64,000 nucleotides of DNA from Halocalculus aciditolerans (GTDB taxonomy: Archaea > Halobacteriota > Halobacteria > Halobacteriales > Halobacteriaceae). The DNA is taken from the NCBI RefSeq assembly GCF_014647475.1, contig NZ_BMPG01000001.1:248001-312000 (forward strand). The letters are read 5' to 3'. Below, in pieces: positions 52,002 through 60,984 of this stretch (position 1 is its first letter; the number at the start of each line of letters is the position of its first letter). The notes below the pieces were generated by a model, which ran no database searches, was not told the DNA's origin, and saw only the letters and a program-made list of their open reading frames with translations. Both the position numbers and the translations under genes were made by a program.

Positions 52002-53150
52002 ATGGCCGCCCGCGACCGGGACGCCGCAGACATCGACGCGGACGCGCTCGTCGCGCGACTGTCGTCGGCCGCGCAGACGCTCGACGACCGCCGTGACGCC
52101 GTCGACGAACACGGCGAGGGGACCCTTCGGAGCCTCCGCGCCGCCCTCCGCGAGGTCGACGCCCTCTTCGAGCGCCACGAAGAGGACGCCACGGGCTACG
52201 GTGAGTTCGAGGCCTACCTCGCCTTCCAAGACGACCTCGTCGACACTGTGGAGGACCTCGACAGCGACCTACCGGAGCGCGACGCCTTCGAATCCCTCCT
52301 CGACCTCTTCAAGAAGCAGACGCTCTCACACGACGACTTCGACGCGGCGCGCGACCGCCTCGCGGACGCCCGCTCGCTCGCGGACACGCTCGACGCGCTC
52401 GACGACGCCCGCGACGCCTACGACGCCGCGCGCCGCGACGTGAAGCGCGCGCACGCCACGCTCACCGAGGAAACTGACAGACTCGAACGCCTCCAGCGCC
52501 TCGGCGACGCCGACCTCGACGCGCCCGTCGACGCCGTCCGCGACCCCCTCGAGACGTACAACGACCGCGTCCGCGACGCCTTCGCGGACTTCCGACGGGA
52601 GGCGTCCGCGCGCGAGGTCGTCGCGCTCGCCGACCGCGCCACCGCCTTCCCGCTCGTCGACCTCCCCGCGCCGCCGAGCGAACTCCGCGACTACCTCGCC
52701 AACCGCGAGGTCGGCGACCGCTCGCTCGCGGAACTCCGAGACTTCGCGGGGTACTCCCGGTCGAAACTCGACCACTACGTCGACGACCCGGCGACGCTGA
52801 AACGCGTCGTCGGCGGGAACACGAGCTTCCTCGACCGGCTCTCCGGGTCGCGGCTCACGCTCGACTGGCCGCCCGCCGAGCGCGGCGTCCTCCGCTATCG
52901 CACCCGCGAACTCATCTCCGTCGTCGACTCGTTCGCCGGCGCGGAGACGCTTACCGCCCTCCGCGACGTCCGGGACGCGACACGCCGCGACGACTACCCA
53001 GCGCTCCGGAACGCCGCCGTGGCGAACGCCGAACTCACCGACGAGGAACGCGAACGCGTCAGAACCGGGAGCGTCGCCGCCGAACTCGACGCCGCGCGCG
53101 ACCGACGGAACCGCCTCGCCCGCGCGCTCGACGACTACCCAGCGCTCTAA
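52002..53150 (+). CDS. Long coiled-coil protein, haloarchaeal family
   Basis: 382 residues, nearly all helical, with Asp/Glu/Arg/Leu heptads over about 5-210 ('RVRDAFADFRREASAREVVALADRATAF' and others), then a more globular part ending 'DRRNRLARALDDYPAL'. The start ATG at 52002 gives 'MAARDRDAADIDADALVARL'. It has no known motif. Possibly structural or SMC-like in style, but it lacks ATPase motifs. Haloarchaeal conserved family of unknown role (perhaps DUF7118). Confidence 0.7.
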   Translation: MAARDRDAADIDADALVARLSSAAQTLDDRRDAVDEHGEGTLRSLRAALREVDALFERHEEDATGYGEFEAYLAFQDDLVDTVEDLDSDLPERDAFESLLDLFKKQTLSHDDFDAARDRLADARSLADTLDALDDARDAYDAARRDVKRAHATLTEETDRLERLQRLGDADLDAPVDAVRDPLETYNDRVRDAFADFRREASAREVVALADRATAFPLVDLPAPPSELRDYLANREVGDRSLAELRDFAGYSRSKLDHYVDDPATLKRVVGGNTSFLDRLSGSRLTLDWPPAERGVLRYRTRELISVVDSFAGAETLTALRDVRDATRRDDYPALRNAAVANAELTDEERERVRTGSVAAELDAARDRRNRLARALDDYPAL

Positions 53151-53164
53151 GTCGCTCCTCACTC

Positions 53165-53268
53165 TCGAAAAACGGCGGCAGCCGGACCTCGGTGGTCCGG
53201 TCGTTGGTGTCCATCCCAACTCCCCTCGCGTGGCCGGATTTCGGACCGCTCCGTGAGCGGGTCGGCCG
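53165..53268 (-). ncRNA. Candidate small RNA downstream of glmM
   Basis: On the minus strand three stems occur in series: CCGCTC-ACG-GAGCGG (53246-53260, extendable with GACC/GGTC and closed by outer GGCCG/CGGCC pairs), GTTGG/CCAAC (53203-53220), and CCGGACC-ACCGA-GGTCCGG (53182-53200). TTTTT follows at 53168-53172. 'GTGTTATC' about 25 bases upstream of the first stem may be its TATA box. No coding frame fits. An alternative is a 3' untranslated region of glmM. Confidence 0.4.
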
Positions 53269-53360
53269 CCGCCTCCAGCCGTAGGCAGCGATAACACGCC
53301 CGGCGACGAGCAAGTGTCTTGTGGCACGGAACGCGCGCCAGTAGGCCGTTTTCAGCCCCG

Positions 53361-54716
53361 TTACTCGGCGTTTCGGACTGCTTCGCCGACGGCGTCGGCG
53401 AGGGTCGTGGCGCGGTCGCGGTCGCGGGCTTCCGCGTAGATGCGGACGACCGGCTCCGTCCCCGACGGCCGGACGAGCACCCACGCGTCCCCGTAGTCGA
53501 GGCGGTAGCCGTCGATGGTCGTCAGCTCCGCGTCCTGCTCGCGGGCGTAGGTCTCCGCGGCGTCCAGCATCGCTTCCCGCTCCGATTCGGCGTCGTACTC
53601 GACGTTCACGCGGACGTTCTCGTAGCCGCCGTAGGGCGCGACCGCCTCGCTCGCCGACTGCTCCACGAGGAGTTCGAGGAACTTCCCGGCGATGTACGCG
53701 CCGTCGCGGTTCAGGCGGTGGCCGGGGAAGATGACCCCGCCGTTCCCCTCGCCCGCCACGGGGACGGCGGCTCCCTCCGCCTGGAGCTCGCGGATGCGCG
53801 TCATGATGCGCGTGCTCCCGATGGGCGTCAGGTCGAGCGTCGCCCCGCGGTCGTCGCAGACGTCGACGAGCCGCTGACTGACGTTCACCGCGGAGACCAC
53901 GACGTCGCCCGCGTCGAGTTCCGCGTCGGCGAGCGCCGCGAGCGTCGCGTCGCCCTCGATGTAGCCGCCCGTTTCGTCGTAGAAGATGGCGCGGTCGGCG
54001 TCGCCGTCGTGCGCGATGCCGACGTCCGCGTCCGCCGCGCGGACGAGCGCGCCGAGGTCCGCGAGGTTCTGCTCGACCGGCTCCGGGTCGCGGCCGGGGA
54101 AGTGGCCGTCCGGCTGGCTGTTCACCGTGACGACGTCGCAGCCGAGCCGCCGGAAGACCTCTGGGCTGGTGAGCGCGCCCGCGCCGTGCCCGGGGTCGAG
54201 CGCCACCGTCAGCCCCGCGCCCGCGATTGCGTCCCGGTCGAGGCGTTCGAGGAGTTCCTCGACGTACGCCTCGCGCACGCCGTCGACGGCGCGGTCGTCG
54301 CCCGTCACGTCCCACTGCACCGTCTCGAACTCGTCCGCTAAGAAGATGTTCTCGATGCGTTCGAGAGCGTCGACGGGGAGTTCGATGCCGTCCGCGCCGA
54401 CGAGTTTCACGCCGTTGTACTCCGGCGGATTGTGCGACGCCGTAATCATCACCGCGGGGATTCCTTCGCGCTCCGCGTAGGACTGCGCCGCGGGCGTGGG
54501 GACGACGCCGAGCCGGTCCACGTCGGACCCGACCGCCGCCAGCCCCGCGGTCGCCGCGTTCGACAGCATCCGCCCCGTCGCCCGCGTGTCCCGCGCGACG
54601 CCGACGCGCTCCGCCCCCCAGAACGTCCCCGCCGCCCGCGCGACGTTCAGCGCGAACGTCGGCGTCAACTCCTCGTTCGCCACGCCGCGCGTCCCGCTCG
54701 ACCCGAATACCTTCAT
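53361..54716 (-). CDS. glmM: Phosphoglucosamine mutase
   Basis: 451 residues. Alpha-D-phosphohexomutase superfamily. Start 'MKVFGSSGTRGVANEELTP', catalytic S94 in 'TASHNPPEYNGVKL', metal loop 'AHDGDADRAIFYD' and C-terminal phosphate site 'VRPSGTEPVVRIYAEA'. Archaeal glmM-type enzymes convert glucosamine-6-phosphate to glucosamine-1-phosphate for surface-glycan precursors; phosphomannomutase activity is possible. It is alone on its strand, followed by a structured noncoding stretch. Confidence 0.93.
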   Translation of the reverse strand: MKVFGSSGTRGVANEELTPTFALNVARAAGTFWGAERVGVARDTRATGRMLSNAATAGLAAVGSDVDRLGVVPTPAAQSYAEREGIPAVMITASHNPPEYNGVKLVGADGIELPVDALERIENIFLADEFETVQWDVTGDDRAVDGVREAYVEELLERLDRDAIAGAGLTVALDPGHGAGALTSPEVFRRLGCDVVTVNSQPDGHFPGRDPEPVEQNLADLGALVRAADADVGIAHDGDADRAIFYDETGGYIEGDATLAALADAELDAGDVVVSAVNVSQRLVDVCDDRGATLDLTPIGSTRIMTRIRELQAEGAAVPVAGEGNGGVIFPGHRLNRDGAYIAGKFLELLVEQSASEAVAPYGGYENVRVNVEYDAESEREAMLDAAETYAREQDAELTTIDGYRLDYGDAWVLVRPSGTEPVVRIYAEARDRDRATTLADAVGEAVRNAE

Positions 54717-54843
54717 ATCCCACTCTCGACTCGCCGCGGCAAAGTGCGTTCCGTAACATCCCGACCGATTCCTTACGAGGCGTCGGGGTTTCGCGGACGC
54801 CGCCGCCCTCGACGGTGACCAGAAGGACCGCCGAATCGCCGTG

Positions 54844-55308
54844 CTACGCGTCGTGCGTGTGCGCCGTCCCGTTCTCGTGCGTGTGGTTCCCCGACGCGTT
54901 CCCGCCGCCGTGGTCGTGGCCCGCGCCGTGCCCGCGGTCGTTCTCGGGGTTCACGTCCGTGAGACTCACGAAGAACGCCTCGCCCTCGTACATGTACACG
55001 CTCCGGAAGCTCTCCCCGCAGTACTCCGCGAGCGCCGCGCCGAGCTCGTTCCCGGCCGACGCGGAGAGGTACGTCGGGTCCGCCCACTCGCCCCGCTGGT
55101 GGTCCGCCGCCCGCGAGAGCACCGTCTCCAGCTTCGGGTAGCCCTCGACGAACGACGATTCGAGCGCGCACCGTCGCTCCGTCGCGTCCGGGTCGGTCCG
55201 CATCGCGCGCAGCCGCCACTCGCCCGACGGCCCGAGCACGCTCGAACAGCCCGCGAGCGCGCCCGCCGCGCTCACCGCGCCCGCCGCGAGGAAGGTTCGT
55301 CGCCGCAT
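54844..55308 (-). CDS. Tat lipoprotein with His-rich tail
   Basis: 154 residues from the ATG at 55308. The N terminus 'MRRRTFLAAGAVSAAGALAGC' has RRR at 2-4 and lipobox Cys C21. The mature domain (about 35-120) has an isolated Cys near 'ERRCALESS' and another in 'LAEYCGESF', which could form a disulfide. The tail ('RGHGAGHDHGGGNASGNHTH...HTHDA') contains at least seven His and can bind metal. Function unknown; extracellular. Confidence 0.8.
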   Translation of the reverse strand: MRRRTFLAAGAVSAAGALAGCSSVLGPSGEWRLRAMRTDPDATERRCALESSFVEGYPKLETVLSRAADHQRGEWADPTYLSASAGNELGAALAEYCGESFRSVYMYEGEAFFVSLTDVNPENDRGHGAGHDHGGGNASGNHTHENGTAHTHDA

Positions 55309-55380
55309 CACTCGACACTCGGGAGTTCGACGGGATAGGGGTTCCGCAACGCTTTCACGCCGCGAGCGCCCTCTACGCCC

Positions 55381-56205
55381 ATGAGCGACCATGACATCAG
55401 CCTGGACGAGAAACGCGTCTACGCGGGTGAATCCGGCGTCGAGACGGTGTTCGTCGCGGCCGACATGGGCGTCGCGTCCGTCTCCGTCTCCGGCCGACAG
55501 ATCGGCCGGTTCGGCCTCGACCTCCAGTGCGAGGCCCGCGACGTCGCCGCCGGGAGCGGGAACGTCGCCGTCGCCGCCGCCGAAGGCGTCTTCGTCGACG
55601 ACGGCCTCGACGCCGGCTTCCAAGACACCGGCTTCGGTCCCGCCACCGCCGTCACCGTCCACGACGGCGACGTCCTCGCCGCCGCCGACAACGGCATCGT
55701 CGCGCGATTCGACGGCGAATGGGCGAACGTCGGCCGCGTCGACGGCACCGTCCACGCTCTCGACGGCGACCTCGCCGCCACCGACGCCGGCGTCGTCCGC
55801 ATCGCCGACGACCTCGAACCCGCCGGCCTCCGCGACGTCGCCGACGTCTCCCACGCCGGCGTCCCGCACGCCGCCGCCGCCGACGCCCTCTACAGACTCG
55901 GCAACGGGTGGCTCGACGTCGAAACTGGCGACTTCCGCCTCGTCGCCGCCGACCCAGACGACGCCGAACCCGGACGCGTCGGCCGCGCGCACGCCGCCAC
56001 CACCGACACCCTCTACGAACACGACGACGGCGACTGGACGCCCCTCGAACTCCCCGTCGACGACACCCCCGCCGCCGTCGCCCACGGCGACTCGACCTAC
56101 GTCGCCACCGGCGACGGCACGCTCTGCCTCCGCACCGACGACGGCGACTGGCGGCACCGAAGCCTCGGCCTCCGCGGCGTCACCGGCCTCGCCGTCCCTC
56201 GGTGA
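55381..56205 (+). CDS. HVO_0234-family beta-propeller protein
   Basis: 274 residues, repeated strand motifs: 'VFVAADMGVASVSV', 'VAVAAAEGVFVDDG', 'VLAAADNGIVARFD', 'DLAATDAGVVRI' and 'TYVATGDGTLCLRT', about 40 residues apart, typical of a propeller. It starts 'MSDHDISLDEKRVYAGESG', the haloarchaeal HVO_0234-type opening. No signal peptide; cytosolic. Role not known. It is divergent from the His-rich lipoprotein and lies upstream of prs. Confidence 0.85.
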   Translation: MSDHDISLDEKRVYAGESGVETVFVAADMGVASVSVSGRQIGRFGLDLQCEARDVAAGSGNVAVAAAEGVFVDDGLDAGFQDTGFGPATAVTVHDGDVLAAADNGIVARFDGEWANVGRVDGTVHALDGDLAATDAGVVRIADDLEPAGLRDVADVSHAGVPHAAAADALYRLGNGWLDVETGDFRLVAADPDDAEPGRVGRAHAATTDTLYEHDDGDWTPLELPVDDTPAAVAHGDSTYVATGDGTLCLRTDDGDWRHRSLGLRGVTGLAVPR

Positions 56206-56273
56206 CCGGCCCCGCCGTCCCCCAGTGACCGCATTGGGAAACGCCTAACCCCGTCCTCACCCACGACTCGCAC

Positions 56274-57119
56274 ATGATACTCAGCGCGTCCACCTCGCAG
56301 ACGCTCGCCGCCGCCCTCGCGAGCGAACTCGACGAGGCCCTCGCCACGGTCGACTACGACCGCTTCCCCGACGGCGAACAACACCTCACGATCCCCACGC
56401 TCGACGGCGACCGCGCCGTCGTCGTCGCCTCGACCACCAGCGACGCCGCGCTCGTCCAACTCCTCCAACTCCAGGACGCCGCCCGCGAGGCCGGCGCGAG
56501 CGAGATTACCACCGTTCTCCCCTACATGGGGTACGCCCGCCAGGACGCCGCCTTCCACCCCGGCGAACCCGTCTCCGCCCGCGCCGTCGCCCGCGCCGTC
56601 TCCACCGGCACCGACCGCGTCGTCACCGTCAACGTCCACGAACCCGACGTCTGCGACTTCTTCACCGTCCCCGCCGAGAACGTCGACGCCGCCCCCCGCC
56701 TCGCCGACCCCCTCCCCTCCCTCCGCGACCCCGTCTTCCTCTCCCCCGACGAAGGTGCGCTCGCGCTCGCCACCGGCGTCCGCGACGCCTACGGCGGCGG
56801 CGAAGTCGACTACTTCCAGAAGACCCGCCACTCCGGCACCGACGTCGACGTCACCCCCAGCGACACCGTCGTCGACGGCCGCGACGTCGTCGTCGTCGAC
56901 GACATCGTCGCCACCGGCAACACCATGAGCGAAGCCATCGGCTGCCTCGACGCCCCGAACCGCGTCTACGTCGCCACCGTCCACCCCCTCCTCGCCGGCA
57001 GCGCCCGCACCAAACTCGCCGCCGCCGGCGTCACCCAAATATACGGAACTGACACCATCGAACGCGCCGTCTCCGACGTTTCTGCTGCTCCTGCCGTCGC
57101 CGACGTCCTTCAGGACTAA
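56274..57119 (+). CDS. prs: Ribose-phosphate diphosphokinase
   Basis: 281 residues. Makes PRPP from ribose-5-phosphate and ATP. Motifs are 'RFPDGEQHLTI' near 24-34, 'VLPYMGYARQDAAFHPGEP', 'VTVNVHEPDVCDFF' and the PRPP loop 'VVVVDDIVATGNTMSEAI' near 205-222. Slightly shorter than bacterial enzymes, as in other archaea. PRPP feeds Upp and the histidine pathway genes in this window. Confidence 0.95.
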   Translation: MILSASTSQTLAAALASELDEALATVDYDRFPDGEQHLTIPTLDGDRAVVVASTTSDAALVQLLQLQDAAREAGASEITTVLPYMGYARQDAAFHPGEPVSARAVARAVSTGTDRVVTVNVHEPDVCDFFTVPAENVDAAPRLADPLPSLRDPVFLSPDEGALALATGVRDAYGGGEVDYFQKTRHSGTDVDVTPSDTVVDGRDVVVVDDIVATGNTMSEAIGCLDAPNRVYVATVHPLLAGSARTKLAAAGVTQIYGTDTIERAVSDVSAAPAVADVLQD

Positions 57120-57249
57120 CGCTCTCCGGTTTTCTCGCTCCCCTTCTCGTCTCCCTCCGTCTACACACCCGATGGCTGCGGCCGACGACTGTTCTGACAC
57201 TCCTAGCGACGTGTCGAAACGAAAACGGCGGAGAACGAGACCGGCCGGC

Positions 57250-60200
57250 TTACAGCTCTTTCACGGTGAGCGCCATGCGGACGCCGTCGACGTCCCACTC
57301 CTCGTGGTAGCCGTCCTCGACTTCGGTGAGGTCGCGGGCGCGGACTTCCTCGGTGATGAGGTCTTCGTACTCCGAGACGAGTTCGGCGACGCGCTCGTCG
57401 AAGATCATCACGTCGAGGTGGATTTCGGCGTCCATGTCGAGGTCGAGGTCCTTCCGCATCTCCTGGACGCGGCGGATGACCTCGCGGGCGTACCCCTCGG
57501 CCTCGACGTCCTCAGTGAGCTCGGTGTCGACGTAGACCGTGCCGCCGTCGAAGTCCGCGCCGTGGAGGTTATCGGGCGTCTCGACGACGAACTCCACCAT
57601 CTCGTCGGTGAGTTCGACCTCCTCGCCGACGGCCTCGGACGCGACGTCTTCGAGCTCGTCGAGGCTCGGGCTGGTGACGTGCGCGTCGTTGAGCGCGTTC
57701 ATCACTCGGCCGGCGTCGCCGCCGAAGGCCGGGCCGAGCACGCTCATGTCGGCGTTCGCCGAGTAGGCGAGCTCGCCGAAGTCCTCGTCGGCGTCGACGA
57801 CCTCGACGCGCCGGGCGTTCAGGCGCTCGGCGACGAGACCGACCTGATCGCGGACGGCGTGCGCCACGTGGTCGTCCTCGGCGTCGACGACGACGCGCGT
57901 GACGGGCCAGCGGAGTTTTCGTCCCGCTTGCTGGCGGGCGTGACTCCCCGCCTCCTCCACCTGCCGAACCACGTCGATAGCGTCCTCCAGACCCGGCTGG
58001 CGGTAGCGCTCGTCGACCTCGGGGTAGTCCGCCATGTGGACCGTCGGGTGGCCCGAGTCGTCCGTGAGATACCCGTAGATTTCCTCGGAGGCGAACGGCG
58101 CGAACGGCGCGAGCAGGCGCACGACCTCCTCGAGGACCGTGTGGAGCGTGGCGTACGCCGCCGTCTTCCCCTCGCTCTCCGCGTCCTCCCAGACGCGGTC
58201 GCGAACGACCTGCACGTAGAACCGGGAGAGGTCGTCGACGACGAAGGAGAGGAGCTCGTCGAGCGCGCGGTGCTGCTCGCGGTCCTCCCACGCCTCCACC
58301 ATCTCCGACTTCACCGCCTGGAGCCGGGAGAGCAGCCACTCGTCCTCGGTGAGCAGATCGAGGTCGTCGACGTCGGTGTTCTCTGGGTCGAACCCGTCCA
58401 TCCGCATGTAGGGAAGCGGGAAGCGGAAGACGTTCCAGAGGATGTTCAGGTCGCGCTGGCGGTTCTCCGTCTCGTCCCAGGAGAACCGCATGTCCTCGCC
58501 CTGCGGGTTCACGCCGAGGAGGAAGAGGCGCATCGGGTCCGCGCCGTACTTCTCGATGACCTCCTGCGGCTCGATGGTGATGCCCTTCGACTTCGACATG
58601 CCGCGGCCGTCCGGCATGTTCGCGTACCCGTGCATGAGGACCTCCTTGTAGGGCACCTCGCCCATCGCGGCCGTCCCCATGCCGAGCTGGCTCCAGAACC
58701 AGCCGCGCGTCTGGTCGTGCGCCTCCATGATGAGGTCCGCCGGCCACAGCTCCTCGAAGTCCTCCTCGTTACTCGGGTAGTCGAGCGTCCCCCAGGAGGC
58801 CACGGAGGAGTCGAGCCAGACGTCGAAGACGTCCGGGACGCGCTCGTACGTCACGCCGTCTTTCGTGATGGTGACGTCGTCCACCGTCGGCTTGTGGAGG
58901 TCGACCTCGTCGGGGTCGAGGTCCTGGTCCGCGAGCTCGGCGAGCTCTTCCCGAGTGCCGACGACGATGCGGTTCTCGGGCTTCTCGCCCTTCGTCCCCT
59001 CGGCCACCCAGATGGGCACGGGAATCCCCCAGTAGCGCTGCCGGCTGACGTTCCAGTCCGGCGCGTTCTCGATGAAGTCGCGGAAGCGGTTGTCCCGCGC
59101 CCACTGCGGGTGCCACTCCGAATCCTCCATGTTCTCGATGAGCTCGTCTTTCACGTCCGTGATGGTGATGAACCACTGGTCCGTCGCCATCTGGAGGATC
59201 GGCGTGTCACACCGCCAGCAGTGGCCGTACGAGTGGTTTACTGTTCCCGACGCGAGCAGCAGGCCCTTCCGCGACAGGTCCTCCGTGATCGCCTCGTCGG
59301 CGTCCTTCACGAACTCGCCCGCGTACTTTCCGGCTTCCTCCGTGTAGACGCCGTCGCCGCCCACCGGACAGAAAATCGGCAGCCCGAGCTCCTCGCCGCG
59401 CTCGAAGTCCACCTCACCGTGCCCGGGCGCGGAGTGCACGAGGCCAGTTTCCTCGGCCTCGACGTAGTCCGCGTGGTAGACGCGGTGGACGTCCCGGCCC
59501 TCGGGGTTCTCCGGGACTTCCTCGCGGAGCGGATGCTCGTACTTCCACCCCAGCATCTCCGCGCCCAAGAAGGAGTCGAGGACCTCGTAATCGTCGTAAT
59601 GCCCCTTCTTCAACACTTCTTCCACGCAGGCCTCCGCGACGACGAGGACCTCCGACTCGTCGCCCTTCTCCGCGCGAACCCGCTGGTACGTCATCTCCTC
59701 GTCGACGGCGACGAACTCGTTCGCCGGAATCGTCCACGGCGTCGTCGTGTAAATGACTACGGAGCCTTCCTCGTCCGCCAGCGGGAACTTGACGTATACC
59801 GTCGGGTCCTCGACGTCGTCGTACTCCACCTCGTTGTTCGCGATCGCCGTCTCACACCGCGGACACTGACTGATCGAGCGCTTCCCTCGGTCGACGAGGT
59901 CGCGCTCTGCCGCCCGCGAGAACGCCCACCACGCCGCCTCCATATACTCCGGCGAAACCGTCCGATAGGGGTTCTCCCAGTCCATCCACACGCCGAAGGA
60001 CTGGAAGTCCGACTGGAGCCCTTCGAGCTGCTCGTCCGCGAACGACTTACACGCCTCGATGAACTCGTCGACGCCGTAGTCGAGGATGTCCTTCTTCGAC
60101 TCGAACCCCAGCTGTTCCTCCACCTTCGTCTCGATGGGGAGGCCGTGCATGTCGTAGCCCGGCCGGTCCGTCACGTCGTACCCCTGCATCCGGTGATACC

Positions 60201-60414
60201 GGAGGTAGGCGTCCTTCAGCGTCTTGTTCCACGTCGTCCCCATGTGCGCCGCCCCCGACGTGTACGGCGGGCCGTCCACGAAGAAGAAGTCCTCACCGTC
60301 CTCCCGGTGCTCTACCGTCTTCTCGTACGCGTCGACGTCGTCCCAGTACGAGAACACCCGGTCCTCCACGCCCTCCGGGTCGTACTGGTCCGGCACATCG
60401 GCGAACCTGCTCAT
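57250..60414 (-). CDS. ileS: Isoleucyl-tRNA synthetase
   Basis: 1054 residues from the ATG at 60414. The class I HIGH-type motif 'VDGPPYTSGAAHMGTTWNKTLKD' is at about 48-70 and the KMSKS-type 'MSKSKGITIEPQ' at about 600-612. A zinc-type pair 'CPRCETAI' and 'HCWRCDTPIL' and the editing domain 'YTTTPWTIPANEFVAV' are present. The C-terminal anticodon-binding domain ends in 'VRMALTVKEL'. It is long enough for the eukaryote-like archaeal form. Element copy C lies upstream on the other strand. Confidence 0.97.
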   Translation of the reverse strand: MSRFADVPDQYDPEGVEDRVFSYWDDVDAYEKTVEHREDGEDFFFVDGPPYTSGAAHMGTTWNKTLKDAYLRYHRMQGYDVTDRPGYDMHGLPIETKVEEQLGFESKKDILDYGVDEFIEACKSFADEQLEGLQSDFQSFGVWMDWENPYRTVSPEYMEAAWWAFSRAAERDLVDRGKRSISQCPRCETAIANNEVEYDDVEDPTVYVKFPLADEEGSVVIYTTTPWTIPANEFVAVDEEMTYQRVRAEKGDESEVLVVAEACVEEVLKKGHYDDYEVLDSFLGAEMLGWKYEHPLREEVPENPEGRDVHRVYHADYVEAEETGLVHSAPGHGEVDFERGEELGLPIFCPVGGDGVYTEEAGKYAGEFVKDADEAITEDLSRKGLLLASGTVNHSYGHCWRCDTPILQMATDQWFITITDVKDELIENMEDSEWHPQWARDNRFRDFIENAPDWNVSRQRYWGIPVPIWVAEGTKGEKPENRIVVGTREELAELADQDLDPDEVDLHKPTVDDVTITKDGVTYERVPDVFDVWLDSSVASWGTLDYPSNEEDFEELWPADLIMEAHDQTRGWFWSQLGMGTAAMGEVPYKEVLMHGYANMPDGRGMSKSKGITIEPQEVIEKYGADPMRLFLLGVNPQGEDMRFSWDETENRQRDLNILWNVFRFPLPYMRMDGFDPENTDVDDLDLLTEDEWLLSRLQAVKSEMVEAWEDREQHRALDELLSFVVDDLSRFYVQVVRDRVWEDAESEGKTAAYATLHTVLEEVVRLLAPFAPFASEEIYGYLTDDSGHPTVHMADYPEVDERYRQPGLEDAIDVVRQVEEAGSHARQQAGRKLRWPVTRVVVDAEDDHVAHAVRDQVGLVAERLNARRVEVVDADEDFGELAYSANADMSVLGPAFGGDAGRVMNALNDAHVTSPSLDELEDVASEAVGEEVELTDEMVEFVVETPDNLHGADFDGGTVYVDTELTEDVEAEGYAREVIRRVQEMRKDLDLDMDAEIHLDVMIFDERVAELVSEYEDLITEEVRARDLTEVEDGYHEEWDVDGVRMALTVKEL

Positions 60415-60460
60415 ACCACCTCCCACTCACTCCCCGATAAAAGGATAACCGATAACACAG

Positions 60461-60635
60461 CAAGCCCTTTTCCGGGGCGCGTTGCGCCCCGGAAAACCCC
60501 TTGCAGATTCCCACCCCCGCCGCGGTCGGAGCGAGCTCCTCCCCGCTCGCGTTCGCTCTCGCTCACGCGAACGTCGGCTCACGCAGACGGGCGGCCTGAC
60601 GGCCGCCCGCGTCATCACGCGGTCCGTCACCGCCC
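60461..60635 (+). repeat. Two-hairpin dispersed element, copy C
   Basis: A 13-base perfect stem TTTTCCGGGGCGC-GTT-GCGCCCCGGAAAA (60468-60496), then 'CCCCTTGCAGATTCCCACCC', an insertion of about 55 bases, 'TCGGCTCACGCAGACGGGC', hairpin 2 GGGCGGCC-TGAC-GGCCGCCC (60589-60608), and 'GCGTCATCACGCGG'. Shares these linkers with copies A and B, but hairpin 1 has different base pairs. Confidence 0.75.
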
Positions 60636-60856
60636 CAGCACCGCTCAGTACCGACCCAGCACCGTTTCCACACCGTCTCTGCACCGCTCCTACACCGCCT
60701 TCGCCCGCTCCCGCACCGCATCCGCACCCGTGCCGCTGCCGCCCCGCCGCCGACGTCGTCGTGTTTCGCGTTCGCGTTTCGGGTTCGTGTAGTCCGGCCA
60801 CATTCCGGGCTGGCGGTCGGTTCAGATCCGCCAGCATTTCTTTTCGGCCAAAGTCA

Positions 60857-60870
60857 CTTTAAGTCTTAAC
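60857..60870 (+). promoter_or_regulatory. TATA-like box of the surface-protein unit
   Basis: 'CTTTAAGTCTTAAC' lies 22-35 bases before the ATG at 60892, so transcription should start at or just before that ATG, leaving the short leader ORF as the first reading frame of a leaderless message. Confidence 0.5.
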
Positions 60871-60891
60871 CGTGTCTCAGGGAGTAGAACT

Positions 60892-60984
60892 ATGTCTGCG
60901 TTCGTCGCGCGCTCATCCGACGGCGCGCCGGCGGCCGGCGCGTCGACGGCCGCCACACAGCTCGCTCGCGAGGTGTCCGTATGA
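60892..60984 (+). CDS. Short leader ORF overlapping the surface glycoprotein start
   Basis: 30 codons ('MSAFVARSSDG...QLAREVSV') ending in TGA at 60982-60984, which overlaps the next ATG (60981). It lies 22-35 bases after a TATA-like box, so it would be the first translated frame. The peptide has no membrane or signal character. Its most likely job is to bring ribosomes to the overlapping start, where 'GAGGTG' (60970-60975) serves as a ribosome-binding site. Whether the peptide itself acts is unknown. Confidence 0.5.
   Translation: MSAFVARSSDGAPAAGASTAATQLAREVSV

Larger units (their letters stand above)
60415..60891. other. Intergenic region between ileS and surface-protein unit
   Basis: It contains element copy C (60461-60635) and a degenerate 'CACCG' repeat of about 12-base period over 60621-60735. 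A TATA-like box 'CTTTAAGTCTTAAC' (60857-60870) lies before the leader ORF. 'GATAAAAGGATAACC' at 60436-60450 may be part of the ileS promoter on the minus strand. I see no gene. Confidence 0.5.

Noticed and set aside
57172-60792. 1206-residue open frame on the plus strand
   Set aside because: It is antisense to ileS, composed of repeated Val/Arg/Leu/Asp shadow sequence, and has no domain.
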